A stretch of DNA of 64,000 nt from Anaerolineae bacterium (GCA_023382655.1 JAHDWK010000015.1:62001-126000), one strand, 5' to 3'. Numbered from the stretch's first letter, positions 17,591 through 26,566 are shown. Translations and numbers: made by a program. Notes: generated by a model from the letters alone, not told the origin.

Positions 17591-18544
17591 ATGAAACCAC
17601 CCAAACGCGCTCCTGTTTTGTTAACCGCCTGTTTGTCAGCAGCCATCCTGGCGCTGCTGTGGGCGGTTGTGCAGCATGCAGGGGCACGCTCCGAAACGGC
17701 TGCTCAACCTCAACCAGCCATCCTCTCCCCTGTTTGGGCAGCGGACATCCAGCAATGGGCGGCGCACATTGCTGTGCTGGCTGATGTCTATGGACTGGAC
17801 CCGGATTTCATCGCGGCGGTAATCAAGGAAGAATCCAACGGCCGTGCCGACCTGGTCAGCGAGGCAGGCGCGGTGGGCCTGATGGGTGTTATGCCCGCCG
17901 GGCCTGGTCTGGAATGGCGGCCCCCGGCTGAAGAATTGCAAAACCCGGCGGTGAACCTGCGCTGGGGCGTGGGTATTCTGGCCGAAGTGGTGCGCCAATC
18001 GGGTGGTGATGTGTATGCGGCGTTGGCTGCGTACAGCGGTGGTTGGGCACAGGCCGGTAACCGGGTGCCCCGCGCCTACGCCGCCCGTGTGTTGGATAAT
18101 TACGGCCGTGCCGTTGCCGCCCGCGCCGGTCAATCCCCCGATATTGCCAGCCAGTGGACGATTGCCGTGGAAATCACCAGAGGGCACGTCCCGGCTGAAC
18201 CGCTGCTGGTATTAGGCAGCCCGCCGCAGGCTGGCCTGCACCTGTTGGGCAAACATATCATCTACCGGTCGGTAGACGCTACCGGGAAAGCGTATTACGT
18301 GGTCGCTTATGCGGTGCCGGTGGTGTTGGCCGAGCCGGTAAATAGTGGCCTGGCGGCGATGGCCGTGAACCAGAGTAGTGATATGGATTTGTATCCGCAG
18401 GTACGGCCGTTAACCGATGGCGTCAAAACAGCCGATAACAGCCCCCATGTGTTGATCGCCTGTTTGCCCAGTCTGGATCGCCTGCGTGGGCAGGCCAGCA
18501 CCCGCTGGTTTGCCCCGTCAAATTGTACGATTTCGGATCGCTAG
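17591..18544 (+). CDS. secreted lytic transglycosylase (SLT domain)
   Basis: The protein has 317 residues. A signal peptide or anchor covers residues 8-30. The SLT domain spans about 55-165 with the catalytic Glu in FIAAVIKEESNGRADLVS, followed by GAVGLMGVMP and AALAAYSGG, all family motifs. It cleaves peptidoglycan glycan strands between MurNAc and GlcNAc. The C-terminal 130 residues are not assigned. No Shine-Dalgarno is visible because a heptamer array abuts the ATG. It is probably transcribed with the next gene. Confidence 0.88.
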   Translation: MKPPKRAPVLLTACLSAAILALLWAVVQHAGARSETAAQPQPAILSPVWAADIQQWAAHIAVLADVYGLDPDFIAAVIKEESNGRADLVSEAGAVGLMGVMPAGPGLEWRPPAEELQNPAVNLRWGVGILAEVVRQSGGDVYAALAAYSGGWAQAGNRVPRAYAARVLDNYGRAVAARAGQSPDIASQWTIAVEITRGHVPAEPLLVLGSPPQAGLHLLGKHIIYRSVDATGKAYYVVAYAVPVVLAEPVNSGLAAMAVNQSSDMDLYPQVRPLTDGVKTADNSPHVLIACLPSLDRLRGQASTRWFAPSNCTISDR

Positions 18545-18548
18545 ACAT

Positions 18549-18569
18549 CCGATTTCTTCAAGAAATCGG
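18549..18569. repeat. short inverted repeat between transglycosylase and PLC-like genes
   Basis: CCGATTTCTT (18549-18558) and AAGAAATCGG (18560-18569) form a perfect 10-bp palindrome five bases after the transglycosylase stop. No T-run follows. Confidence 0.6.
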
Positions 18570-18584
18570 TTGTCTGTCTCTTTT

Positions 18585-19361
18585 ATGCCCACCCCCTTCA
18601 TGCACCTGCACATCGCCGAACAGATTCGCCACGAAGCCGCCGCCAATGGTCACGGCCGTCTGGCCGATACCCTCACCGCCGAATGGCCGGCCTTCTACCT
18701 GGGCAGCGTCGCCCCCGACATCAATGCCATCAGCGAACTGCCCCGCCCCGCCACCCACTTTTATGATTTGCCGCCGCTGCCGCCCGCCGACGCTTACCTG
18801 GAGTTATGGACACAATTCCCCCAATTAGCCCATCCCCGGCAACTGGCTGCCGGGCAGCGCATTTTTGTGGCTGCTTACAGCGCCCATTTGTTGTATGATC
18901 TCATCTGGTTACGCCAGATTGCCTGGCCCTTTTTCTTTCAGGCCGACCATCTGGGGCCGCCCGCCCAGCGCCGCCTGATTCACTTCATCTTGCTCACCTA
19001 CCTGGATACGTTGGCGCGGGCGGAATTGCCGGACACGGCCGTGACCACCCTGTCCCATGCCCACCCCGACCACTGGCTGCCCTTTGCCGCCGATGACATC
19101 CTGATTCAGTGGCGAGAACTGCTCACCGACCAGTTAGCGCCTGGCGCGCCCTCTCAAACGGTGGAAATTTACGCCGGGCGGTTGGGCTTGTCCCCGGCCG
19201 AATTTGCCGCCGCCCTGCACGACCCGGTCTGGATGGCCGAACACCTCTTTGGCAAACTGCCGATAGAGGAGATTCAAGCCATTTTGCAAACGGCCGTGCC
19301 GCAAAGCATCCAATTGATTGACGAATACTTATTTGAAGATGGTAATTGGGTAATCGAGTAA
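18585..19361 (+). CDS. zinc-dependent phospholipase C-like protein
   Basis: The protein has 258 residues. The N-terminus PTPFMHLHIAEQI, FYLGSVAPDINAI and YSAHLLYDLIW provide spaced His and Asp residues matching the zinc-dependent phospholipase C/S1-P1 fold (PF00882-like) seen in many uncharacterised bacterial proteins. No signal peptide is present, so a cytoplasmic hydrolase is likely and phospholipid cleavage is not established. ATG 18585 is chosen because the in-frame upstream extension overlaps the previous gene and contains the hairpin. The last codons (NWVIE) are encoded by an octamer array. Confidence 0.72.
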   Translation: MPTPFMHLHIAEQIRHEAAANGHGRLADTLTAEWPAFYLGSVAPDINAISELPRPATHFYDLPPLPPADAYLELWTQFPQLAHPRQLAAGQRIFVAAYSAHLLYDLIWLRQIAWPFFFQADHLGPPAQRRLIHFILLTYLDTLARAELPDTAVTTLSHAHPDHWLPFAADDILIQWRELLTDQLAPGAPSQTVEIYAGRLGLSPAEFAAALHDPVWMAEHLFGKLPIEEIQAILQTAVPQSIQLIDEYLFEDGNWVIE

Positions 19362-19398
19362 TTCTGTAATTACCCAATTACCCAATTGCCCAATTACC
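19341..19398. repeat. octamer array with dyad symmetry (GGTAATTG type)
   Basis: Words GGTAATTG, GGTAATCG, AGTAATTC are mirrored by ATTACCCA, ATTACCCA, ATTGCCCA, ATTACC. The array supplies the stop of the upstream gene and ends six bases before the next start, with CCTCC in place of a Shine-Dalgarno. Confidence 0.9.
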
Positions 19399-19401
19399 TC
19401 C

Positions 19402-21135
19402 ATGACCATTCCCATCCCCACCATCCCCCGCCAGACCATCCAGGCCCGTTTCCCTGACGGCCGTGCCTTTGAAGCACCGGTCGGTACGCCCATTGAAGCC
19501 TTTGTGCAGGCCGCCGAACGGGATCAGCCGGGCAACGGCCGTACCGTGGCCGTATTGATGAATCGCCGCCTGCGTGAACTTTCCATCCCCTTGCAAACCG
19601 ACGCCGACCTCATCCCCATCACCACCGCCGACTCCGACGGCTCGCGTATCTATCGTCGTTCGCTCACTTTCTTGATGGTGGTAGCTGCCGCTGAACTCTT
19701 CCCGGCCTACACCATCACCATCATGCACTCCATGCCCTTTGGCGGTTACTACTGTGAATTTGACGGCGTGCGCGCCAACCAGGCCGACCTGGATGCGCTT
19801 AAAAACCGGATGCGCCAGTTGGTAGAGGCCGACCTGCCCATTAGCCAGGTGCGTGTGCCGCTGGATGAAGCGCTGCAGCTGTTCCGCGATTGGGGCGACG
19901 AAGAGAAAGCGCAGTTGTTTGCCAAACGACGGAAGGATTACCTGACGCTCTACGAACTGAACGCTGAGCGGGATTATTTTCATGGTTTTATGGCGCCGCG
20001 CACAGGTTACCTGGAACTGTTTGATTTACGGCCGTATAACAACGGTTTCATCCTGCAATTCCCCCGCCGCCACCAGCCGGATGTGCTGCAACCGTTTGAG
20101 GATGAGCCGGTGCTGGCCCGTGTCTTTCAAGAGTACGCCCAATGGCTGGCCCTCATTGGTGTACCCAAAGTGGCGGCGCTGAACGAGACATTGCAAGACG
20201 GCCGTATTTTGCAAGCCATCCTGGTATCCGAAGCATTACACCAGCGCCAGTTGAACCGCATTGCCAACGAGATTGCCGAACGGGGCGCTGGGGAACGGCG
20301 CACAGCCGCCCGCATTGTCCTCATCTCCGGCCCCACCTCCGCCGGAAAAACCACTTTCAGCAAGCGCCTGGCCATCCAATTGCTGGCGCGGGGCATTCAC
20401 CCCGTCACCATTGGCATGGACAACTACTTTGTGAACCGGGAAGATACCCCCCGTGATGAAACCGGCGTGTATGACTTTGAAGCGCTGGAAGCGGTAGACG
20501 TGGCCTTCTTCCAACAACAAATGCGCCAACTGCTGCAAGGTGAAACCATCATCCAGCCCCGTTTCAACTTCCACACCGGCCGCCGTGAGCAAGGCGAGCC
20601 GTTAACCATCGGCCCGGAACACATCATCCTCATTGAGGGCATTCACGGCCTCAATCCGCGCCTGGTGCAAAACGTGCCACCTGAAGCCGTCTACCGCATC
20701 TTCATCTCCGCCTTCACCCAGCTCAACCTGGACAAACACAACCGCATCCCCACCACCGACACCCGCCTGCTGCGCCGCATCGTGCGCGACGCTACCCATC
20801 GCGGCTACACCGCCGCCGATACCATCGGCCGCTGGCCCAGTGTGCGTCGCGGCGAAAAACGGCATATCTTCCCCTACCAAAGCAATGCCGATGTCTTTTT
20901 CAACTCCGCCCTCGTTTACGAACTGGCCGCGCTCAAACCCTTTGCCGAACCGCTGCTGCTGCAAGTGGAGCCAGACGCCCCCGAACGCATCGAAGCCAAC
21001 CGCCTGCGCGCCTTTTTGCAATGGTTTGACCCGCTACCGCCCGACCTGCGCGCCCATATTCCCGGCGACTCCATCTTGCGTGAATTCATGGGCGGCTCCC
21101 TCCTGGAGCATTACGAGCCGGGACTACTGCTCTGA
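19402..21135 (+). CDS. TGS-domain/uridine kinase fusion
   Basis: The protein has 577 residues. Residues about 10-70 form a TGS-like domain (ARFPDGRAFEAPVGTPIEAF), and 80-220 resemble the threonyl/alanyl-tRNA synthetase second additional domain with HSMPFGGYYCEFDG. The C-terminal 280 residues are a P-loop uridine kinase/phosphoribulokinase with Walker A SGPTSAGKTTFSKRLA and IHGLNPRLV. This architecture occurs as a conserved family in several phyla. Phosphorylation of uridine/cytidine or another nucleoside-like substrate is inferred; the N-terminal module may sense ribosomes or RNA. The length fits the family. Confidence 0.85.
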   Translation: MTIPIPTIPRQTIQARFPDGRAFEAPVGTPIEAFVQAAERDQPGNGRTVAVLMNRRLRELSIPLQTDADLIPITTADSDGSRIYRRSLTFLMVVAAAELFPAYTITIMHSMPFGGYYCEFDGVRANQADLDALKNRMRQLVEADLPISQVRVPLDEALQLFRDWGDEEKAQLFAKRRKDYLTLYELNAERDYFHGFMAPRTGYLELFDLRPYNNGFILQFPRRHQPDVLQPFEDEPVLARVFQEYAQWLALIGVPKVAALNETLQDGRILQAILVSEALHQRQLNRIANEIAERGAGERRTAARIVLISGPTSAGKTTFSKRLAIQLLARGIHPVTIGMDNYFVNREDTPRDETGVYDFEALEAVDVAFFQQQMRQLLQGETIIQPRFNFHTGRREQGEPLTIGPEHIILIEGIHGLNPRLVQNVPPEAVYRIFISAFTQLNLDKHNRIPTTDTRLLRRIVRDATHRGYTAADTIGRWPSVRRGEKRHIFPYQSNADVFFNSALVYELAALKPFAEPLLLQVEPDAPERIEANRLRAFLQWFDPLPPDLRAHIPGDSILREFMGGSLLEHYEPGLLL

Positions 21136-21144
21136 TCAGGCCTA

Positions 21145-21176
21145 GACCCTGAGGGTTTCAGAAAACCCTTAGGGTC
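21145..21176. repeat. inverted repeat after uridine kinase gene
   Basis: GACCCTGAGGGTTT (21145-21158) pairs with AAACCCTTAGGGTC (21163-21176) with one mismatch, leaving a 4-nt loop. It lies 9 bp after the stop. There is no long T-run, but it is a plausible transcription stop or 3' stabiliser. Confidence 0.65.
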
Positions 21177-21302
21177 TTCATCCCACGCAATTCGTGTAAT
21201 TTGTGTAATTCATGGCTGTTCCCCTGTGGCATTTTGCTGCAGGTTACTTCTGGCTGTCTGCGGTAGAATTGGGGCCATTATCCCTGGACTGGAGAGTTGA
21301 AA

Positions 21303-22553
21303 GTGACTGATTTGCAATTGTACCAAGAGCAGTATGACGCCTATAAAAAGTTGGGCCTGAAGCTGAATATGCAGCGCGGCCAACCCAGCGACGCCGATTT
21401 TGACCTTTCCAACGAGATGTTGACCATTGTCAATGAAGACACCCTGGTGACGCCGGGGGGCATTGATATCCGCAATTATCCCGGCGGCGTGGCCGGGCTG
21501 CCGGAAGCGCGTGCCCTCTTTGCCACCATGTTGGACGCGCAGCCGGAGGAGATGGTGGTGTGGAATAACGCCAGCCTGGAACTGATGGCGAACACGCTGA
21601 TGTGGGCTATGCTGCGCGGCCTGAAAGACAGCCCACGGCCGTGGGCCCAAAACAAGCCCAAAATGATCGTGACCGTGCCGGGTTACGACCGCCACTTTTT
21701 GCTGCTGGAAAAGCTGGGCTTTGACATGGTGACGGTGGAGATGACGCCGGATGGCCCCGATATTGCGGCGATTGAACGGCTGGCAAAAAGTGATCCAACG
21801 GTGAAAGGCATCTTCTTTGTGCCCACCTACAGTAACCCCACCGGCGAGACGATTAGCGATGAGGTGGCTGAGCGATTGGCGGGAATGGAAACGGCCGTGC
21901 TCGACTTCACCATCTTTGCCGACGACGCCTACCGCGTCCATCACCTCACCGACGACTACCCCGCGCCGCCCAACCTGCTGCGCCTGTGTGCCGCTGCCGG
22001 GCATCCTGACCGGGTGTATGTGTACGGCTCCACCTCCAAGATGACCTTTGCCGGGGCGGGCGTGGGTTTTATGGCTACCAGCATCGCCAATGTGAAATAC
22101 ATCACCGGTCTGATGGGGGCGCAGTCCATCGGCCCCAACAAGGTAGAGCAGTACCGCCATGTGCGTTTCCTGCAACTCTATCCCGGCGGTATTCCCGGCC
22201 TGATGCAGGATCATGCCAATCTGCTGCGCCCCAAGTTTGAGGCGGTGTACCAGGTATTGTCCCAGGAGCTGGGGAATTCTGGTCTGGCAACCTGGGCGGA
22301 GCCAAAGGGGGGCTATTTTGTCAGCCTGGATACCACCCGCCCGGTGGCCGACCGGGTGGTGGCGCTGGCAAATGCGGCCGGCGTTTCCTTGACTCCGGCG
22401 GGGGCCACGTACCCCTACGGCCGTGACCCGCACAACCGCAACATCCGCCTGGCCCCCAGCCGCCCCCCCGTCGCCGAAGTGGAACAGGCGATGATGGTAG
22501 TGGCAGCGTGTATTAAGCTGGCCTCGGCGGAGTATGATACCCGTGATGCGTGA
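21303..22553 (+). CDS. PLP-dependent aminotransferase, PF12897-like
   Basis: The protein has about 416 residues. The PLP-binding Lys is in SSTSKMTFAGAGVGF; the substrate-site NPTG appears in PTYSNPTGETI and the Asp/Tyr pair in FADDAYRVHH. It matches the aspartate aminotransferase-like group PF12897 rather than classical AspC. It probably transaminates an amino acid to a 2-oxoacid; the donor is unknown. GTG 21303 with GGAGAG six bases upstream is preferred over TTG 21297. The C-terminal RDA and stop fall in a heptamer array shared with the convergent LivG gene. Confidence 0.87.
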   Translation: MTDLQLYQEQYDAYKKLGLKLNMQRGQPSDADFDLSNEMLTIVNEDTLVTPGGIDIRNYPGGVAGLPEARALFATMLDAQPEEMVVWNNASLELMANTLMWAMLRGLKDSPRPWAQNKPKMIVTVPGYDRHFLLLEKLGFDMVTVEMTPDGPDIAAIERLAKSDPTVKGIFFVPTYSNPTGETISDEVAERLAGMETAVLDFTIFADDAYRVHHLTDDYPAPPNLLRLCAAAGHPDRVYVYGSTSKMTFAGAGVGFMATSIANVKYITGLMGAQSIGPNKVEQYRHVRFLQLYPGGIPGLMQDHANLLRPKFEAVYQVLSQELGNSGLATWAEPKGGYFVSLDTTRPVADRVVALANAAGVSLTPAGATYPYGRDPHNRNIRLAPSRPPVAEVEQAMMVVAACIKLASAEYDTRDA

Positions 22554-22598
22554 TACGTGATGCGTGAGGAAGTCACGGGTCACGCATCACGCATCACG
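22543..22598. repeat. heptamer array with dyad symmetry (GTGATGC type)
   Basis: Eight words sit in register: GTGATGC, GTGATAC, GTGATGC, GTGAGGA, AGTCACG, GGTCACG, CATCACG, CATCACG. Both convergent genes end inside it with the same residues (RDA) and TGA. Confidence 0.92.
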
Positions 22599-23341
22599 TC
22601 CCCCAAATAAACCCTGCGTACCCGTTCATCCGCCTGCACTTCCGCCGGGGAGCCGGTGCGGATGACCTGGCCGTAGTGTAGCACGGTGATCTGGTCGGCC
22701 AGGGTGAAGATGACATCCATGTCGTGTTCCACAATGAGCAGGGTGAGGTCGCGGGGCAGGGATTGGATGAGCTGGATCATGTCAGCCGTTTCGGCGGGGG
22801 ACATGCCGGCGGTGGGTTCGTCCAGCAGCAGCAGGCGGGGGTGGAGAGCCAGCGCCAACGCCATTTCCAGGGCGCGCTGTTGACCGTAGGCCAGGTCACT
22901 TGCCGTGATGTGGGCTTGTTCAGCTAAGCCGACCTGTTCCAGAATGGCGGTGGCGGCGGTGTGCACGGCCGTGAACCCCCTAATGTGCCTAAACCAATGG
23001 CGATTGATCCGTTCCCGGTGCTGCACGGCCAGCCGCGCATTTTCCAGGGCCGTCAGCCCGGCAAACAGGTTGTTGCGCTGGAAGGTACGGCCAACCCCCA
23101 GATTGGCGCGGGCGGGGACGGGCAGATGGGTGATGTCACGGCCGTGCAGCCACACTCGCCCCGTTTGCACCGGCAGTTCCCCGGCAATCAGGTTAAATAG
23201 TGTGCTTTTGCCTGCCCCATTTGGCCCAATAATGGCCCGCCGTTCACCGGGGGCTATTTGCAGGTTCACGGCCGTTAATGCCTGCACCCCATCAAAGCGG
23301 TGGCTCAATTGTTCAACTCGTAATGCGTCTGTAAGTGTCAT
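22580..23341 (-). CDS. livG: branched-chain amino-acid type ABC transporter ATPase
   Basis: The protein has 253 residues. It has Walker A IGPNGAGKSTLFN, the LivG-type signature LAYGQQRALEMALAL and Walker B LLLLDEPTAGMSP. The insertion QRNNLFAGLTALENARLA is typical of LivG. It powers import through the LivH/LivM channel encoded upstream. The C-terminus (VMRDA) is coded by the heptamer array. The expected companion ATPase LivF is not encoded in the window. Confidence 0.9.
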   Translation of the reverse strand: MTLTDALRVEQLSHRFDGVQALTAVNLQIAPGERRAIIGPNGAGKSTLFNLIAGELPVQTGRVWLHGRDITHLPVPARANLGVGRTFQRNNLFAGLTALENARLAVQHRERINRHWFRHIRGFTAVHTAATAILEQVGLAEQAHITASDLAYGQQRALEMALALALHPRLLLLDEPTAGMSPAETADMIQLIQSLPRDLTLLIVEHDMDVIFTLADQITVLHYGQVIRTGSPAEVQADERVRRVYLGDVMRDA

Positions 23342-23342
23342 G

Positions 23343-23408
23343 TGTTATGTGTCATGTGTCGGGGCGTCGGGTGTCCACTTGACACTTGACACTGGAACAC
23401 CTGACACC
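23343..23408. repeat. heptamer array coding the LivM tail (TGTCATG/CTTGACA type)
   Basis: Words TGTTATG, TGTCATG, TGTCGGG, GCGTCGG, GTGTCCA, CTTGACA, CTTGACA, CTGGAAC, ACCTGAC sit in register. The array lies between livM and livG and is translated as the last residues of LivM. Confidence 0.88.
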
Positions 23409-24355
23409 ACTTTCTGCCACAGACTGAGAATGCCGCGTGGGGCGAAGAGGACAAAGAGGATGAAGATGAGGCCTTCGACGGTTTCCCAGCGGTCGAGGTA
23501 GCTGCTGGCGATTTGGGGGAAGAGACGCACCAGCAGTGCGCCCAATACGGGGCCGGTTAAGGTGCCGACGCCGCCGATGATGACCATGACCATCACCTGC
23601 CCGGAGATGGTCCAGTACAGATTTTCCGGCGAGGCGTGGCGGAAATAGAGCGCCAGCAGCATCCCCCCCAGCCCGGCAAAGACCCCGGCAATGACAAAGA
23701 CGGCCATTTTATAGCGAAAGGTGGCGTAACCAAGCGCCTGCATTCGCGCTTCGTTTTCGCGGATGCCGCGCAGCGTCCAGCCAAAGGGGCTGTTGACCAG
23801 GCGGCGCAGCAGCCAGTAGGCGAGCAGGAAGAGGGCCAGCGCCAGGAAGTAATACGCTTCGCGGGTGTTGATGAGCCATTGCAGAGGGCCGAGAGTGATG
23901 TGGGGCGCGGGGATGCCGGGCAGGCCGTCTGAGCCGCCAGTCACGGCCGTCCAGCGAATGGCGACGCTGAAGAGCATCTGGGCAAAGGCGAGGGTGATCA
24001 TGAGGAAGTAGACGCCGCTGGCGCGCAGGGCGAAGAAGCCGATGAGGAGGGCGGTCACGGCCGTGACCAGCACGACCACCGGCAGTAGCAGCAATAAATT
24101 GGCCGTCAGCCCTAAGGCTAATGGGTGGTTGCTGGAAAGGTAAGCGGCGGTATACGCGCCCAGACCAAAGAAGGCGGCGTGGCCGAATGAAGGCAGGCCG
24201 GTGTAACCAAGCAGCAAATCCAGGCTCATGGCGAAGATGGCGAAGGCCATTACTTCAATTGCCAGGCTGAGGAGATACGGCCGTGCCCCCAACGGCAGCA
24301 GTAGCGCCGCCAGCAGCAATATAGGCAGGAGGATTTTGGTAATGGGTAATCGCAT
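23345..24355 (-). CDS. livM: branched-chain amino-acid type ABC permease
   Basis: The protein has about 336 residues and eight to ten hydrophobic segments. The family motif LLLGYTGLPSFGHAAFFGLG lies near the N-terminus, and GGVGTLTGPVLGALL in the C-terminal half. ATG 24355 is chosen because the upstream in-frame extension crosses the perfect palindrome at 24382-24408. The final 18 or so residues (SGVPVSSVKWTPDAPTHDT) are encoded by the heptamer array and look unlike any family C-terminus. Inner-membrane channel subunit. Confidence 0.9.
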   Translation of the reverse strand: MRLPITKILLPILLLAALLLPLGARPYLLSLAIEVMAFAIFAMSLDLLLGYTGLPSFGHAAFFGLGAYTAAYLSSNHPLALGLTANLLLLLPVVVLVTAVTALLIGFFALRASGVYFLMITLAFAQMLFSVAIRWTAVTGGSDGLPGIPAPHITLGPLQWLINTREAYYFLALALFLLAYWLLRRLVNSPFGWTLRGIRENEARMQALGYATFRYKMAVFVIAGVFAGLGGMLLALYFRHASPENLYWTISGQVMVMVIIGGVGTLTGPVLGALLVRLFPQIASSYLDRWETVEGLIFILFVLFAPRGILSLWQKVVSGVPVSSVKWTPDAPTHDT

Positions 24356-24381
24356 GGTTATGGTTATAAGTTCGTTCGGTG

Positions 24382-24408
24382 GTAACGCGATTTGCCAAAT
24401 CGCGTTAC
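24382..24408. repeat. perfect 13-bp palindrome between livH and livM
   Basis: GTAACGCGATTTG (24382-24394) and CAAATCGCGTTAC (24396-24408) have a 1-nt centre. A related GGCGATTT/AAATCGCC palindrome follows the esterase gene at 46595-46613. Confidence 0.75.
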
Positions 24409-24413
24409 ATCGC

Positions 24414-25283
24414 TCAATGATTTTCTTCCACGCCAAACAAGCCCGACGGCCGTACCAACAGTACCGCCGCCATCACCGCAAAAATCAGGAAGAGGGAAAA
24501 CTCCGGCAGCCGCGCCTTGCCAAAGGTGTCGGTGAGGCCGATGAGCAGCGCGCCCACAAATGCGCCGCGCAGTGACCCTAACCCGCCAATGACCACAACG
24601 ACCACCGTCAAAATGAGAATCTCAAAGTCCAGTCCGGGGTAGAGGGTGGTGATGGGTGAACCCAGAACGCCGGCGAGGGCGGCCAGGGCTACGCCCCCGG
24701 CAAAGGTGGCGGCAAAGACTTGCTCGATGTGAATGCCCAGGCCGCTGACCATGTGGGGATGGGTGACACCGGCGCGGAGGATGGCCCCCAGGCGGGTGCG
24801 CCCCAAAAAGAGGGCGAGGGCCAGCGCCAGCAGCAGGCCCATGGCGATGATGGCCAGCCGGTAGAGGGGGAATTGCAGGCCGAAGAGGGGCACGGCCGTT
24901 GCCAGCAGCGCTGGCGGCGATACGGTCTGGGTGTACGCGCCCCACCGCCATTCGGCCAGATCAGACAGGACCAGGGCGACGCCGAAGGTGAGCAGCACTT
25001 GTTGCAGTTGGTGTTCACGGCCGTAGCGCCCGCGCAGCAAAAACCGCTCTACCAGCCAACCCATTACCCCCACCAGCAGCGGCGTGAGGAGCAAGGCGGG
25101 CCAGAAAGCGTTCCATTGGGTGACGGCCGTTAGCCCAATGTACCCCCCCACCAGATAAAACGCGCCATGACTGAGGTTGATTACCCGCATTTGCCCAAAA
25201 ATCAAGGACAAACCCGCCGCCATAATAAACAGCAGCATACTGGCCACCAGGCCGTTGAGTAGTTGCAGGAGGAAGTTATCCAT
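24414..25283 (-). CDS. livH: branched-chain amino-acid type ABC permease
   Basis: The protein has 289 residues with about eight membrane segments. The motif GQMRVINLSHGAFYLVGGYIG near the N-terminus and GGLGSLRGAFVGALLIG near the C-terminus are diagnostic of LivH/UrtB permeases. ATG 25283 is chosen since the extension to 25322 encodes repeat-derived sequence. It partners LivM to form the channel. Confidence 0.9.
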   Translation of the reverse strand: MDNFLLQLLNGLVASMLLFIMAAGLSLIFGQMRVINLSHGAFYLVGGYIGLTAVTQWNAFWPALLLTPLLVGVMGWLVERFLLRGRYGREHQLQQVLLTFGVALVLSDLAEWRWGAYTQTVSPPALLATAVPLFGLQFPLYRLAIIAMGLLLALALALFLGRTRLGAILRAGVTHPHMVSGLGIHIEQVFAATFAGGVALAALAGVLGSPITTLYPGLDFEILILTVVVVVIGGLGSLRGAFVGALLIGLTDTFGKARLPEFSLFLIFAVMAAVLLVRPSGLFGVEENH

Positions 25284-25342
25284 AATAACTGCAATGGGGT
25301 AATTGGGTAAATAATTATTCACCCCTTCACCCCCTCACCTGC

Positions 25343-26566
25343 TCACCCCATCGAGTCGTCGCCAGGGTCTACAATTGGCCCCAGGTTCTCCAGGATGACG
25401 TTGCGCAAGGCGCCCTCCACCGGCTGCACTTCGCGGGTGTACATGTTGTGTTCGGGGGCTTGGGAATTGGCGTCCAGACGGAACGGGCCACGGGGGCTAT
25501 CGAACTGGATGCCATCGAGGGCGGCAATGAGTTGGTCTACGGCCGTATCGCCCTCCGTGCGCGCCAACATTTCCTCAATCACACGGGCGGTGTCGTAGCC
25601 TTGCACGGCAAATACGTCAGCGTCGCGGTTGGCAAAGGTGTGAAAATCCTCCTTGAACTGGGCATTTTGCGGATTGTCCAGCACGTATGACCAGTAGAGC
25701 GTGCTTTTTACGCCCAGCGCGGCCTCCCCCTGCTCCGGCAACACATCTTCTTCTACAATGAAACCTGCGCCGGTCAGCGGAAGCTGCTGCGCCAGGCCAA
25801 AATCGTGATAGGCCTTGACAAAGGTGACGGCGGCGCTGCCGCTGTAAAAGGCATAAATCAACTCCGCGCCCGTTGCCGCCAGTTCGGCCATAAAGGGGGC
25901 CGGGTCGCCCATGTTGGGGAAGGGGGTGCGCTGCACGGCGACCACCTCGCCGCCCGCCTCGGTGAAACTATGGCTGAAGCTGCTCACGTTGTCCTCTCCA
26001 GCCGCATAATCGGGTACGCTGATGACGGCCGTGCGCCCCACATTTTCCGCCGCCCACGTGCCCATGGCGTGGGGGGCCATCCAGTTGGTGAAGGAGGTGC
26101 GCCAGATGTAGGCGGTTTTGGCGGTGCGACTGTGGGCGTTTGATCCGGCATTGGAGCAAAGGCACAACACCTGGTTGTCGTGGAAATAGTCACGCAGCCC
26201 GGCCAATACGCCGGAACTGACGATGCCGGTGACAAAGGCCACTTCGTCTTGCTCCACCAGTTTGCGCACCTTTTGCTGGGCCACATCCGGGTTGATTTCG
26301 GTGTCTTCGGTAATCAGTTCAATGGGGCGCCCGGCGACTTCGTTGCCCAATGCCTCAAAATATAGCTGCATTCCCTGGGTGATGCTTTCCCCCAAGACGG
26401 CGTAGATGCCGGAGTAGGGCAGCAGCACGCCAATTTTCAGCGCGCCGGTAGCGGCTGAGGGGCGGCAGGCGCTGAGGATGCCGGGCAGGGAAAGGGCTAC
26501 GGCCGTGCCCCCCGCCACCTGCAAGAATTGCCGTCGTGACAGAGCAGAAACAGGTATCTTGTTCAT
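25343..26566 (-). CDS. branched-chain amino-acid type substrate-binding lipoprotein
   Basis: The protein has 407 residues. The N-terminus SRRQFLQVAGGTAVALSL looks like a Tat signal and ends with a lipobox-like ILSAC, so export and lipid anchoring are likely. KIGVLLPYSGIYAVLGESITQGMQL marks the type I periplasmic-binding fold of the LivJ/UrtA/AmiC group. Substrate could be branched-chain amino acids, amides or urea; the sequence does not decide. It is first in the operon with livH, livM and livG. The C-terminus ends within a repeat-rich stretch. Confidence 0.88.
   Translation of the reverse strand: MNKIPVSALSRRQFLQVAGGTAVALSLPGILSACRPSAATGALKIGVLLPYSGIYAVLGESITQGMQLYFEALGNEVAGRPIELITEDTEINPDVAQQKVRKLVEQDEVAFVTGIVSSGVLAGLRDYFHDNQVLCLCSNAGSNAHSRTAKTAYIWRTSFTNWMAPHAMGTWAAENVGRTAVISVPDYAAGEDNVSSFSHSFTEAGGEVVAVQRTPFPNMGDPAPFMAELAATGAELIYAFYSGSAAVTFVKAYHDFGLAQQLPLTGAGFIVEEDVLPEQGEAALGVKSTLYWSYVLDNPQNAQFKEDFHTFANRDADVFAVQGYDTARVIEEMLARTEGDTAVDQLIAALDGIQFDSPRGPFRLDANSQAPEHNMYTREVQPVEGALRNVILENLGPIVDPGDDSMG

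Noticed and set aside
21210..22583. 457-residue open frame on the minus strand
   Set aside because: It is antisense to a clear aminotransferase gene, is His/Gln/Gly-rich, and shows no family motif; it is a high-GC shadow.
24414..25322. LivH start at 25322
   Set aside because: The 13 extra codons derive from repeat words, and the family N-terminus fits ATG 25283.
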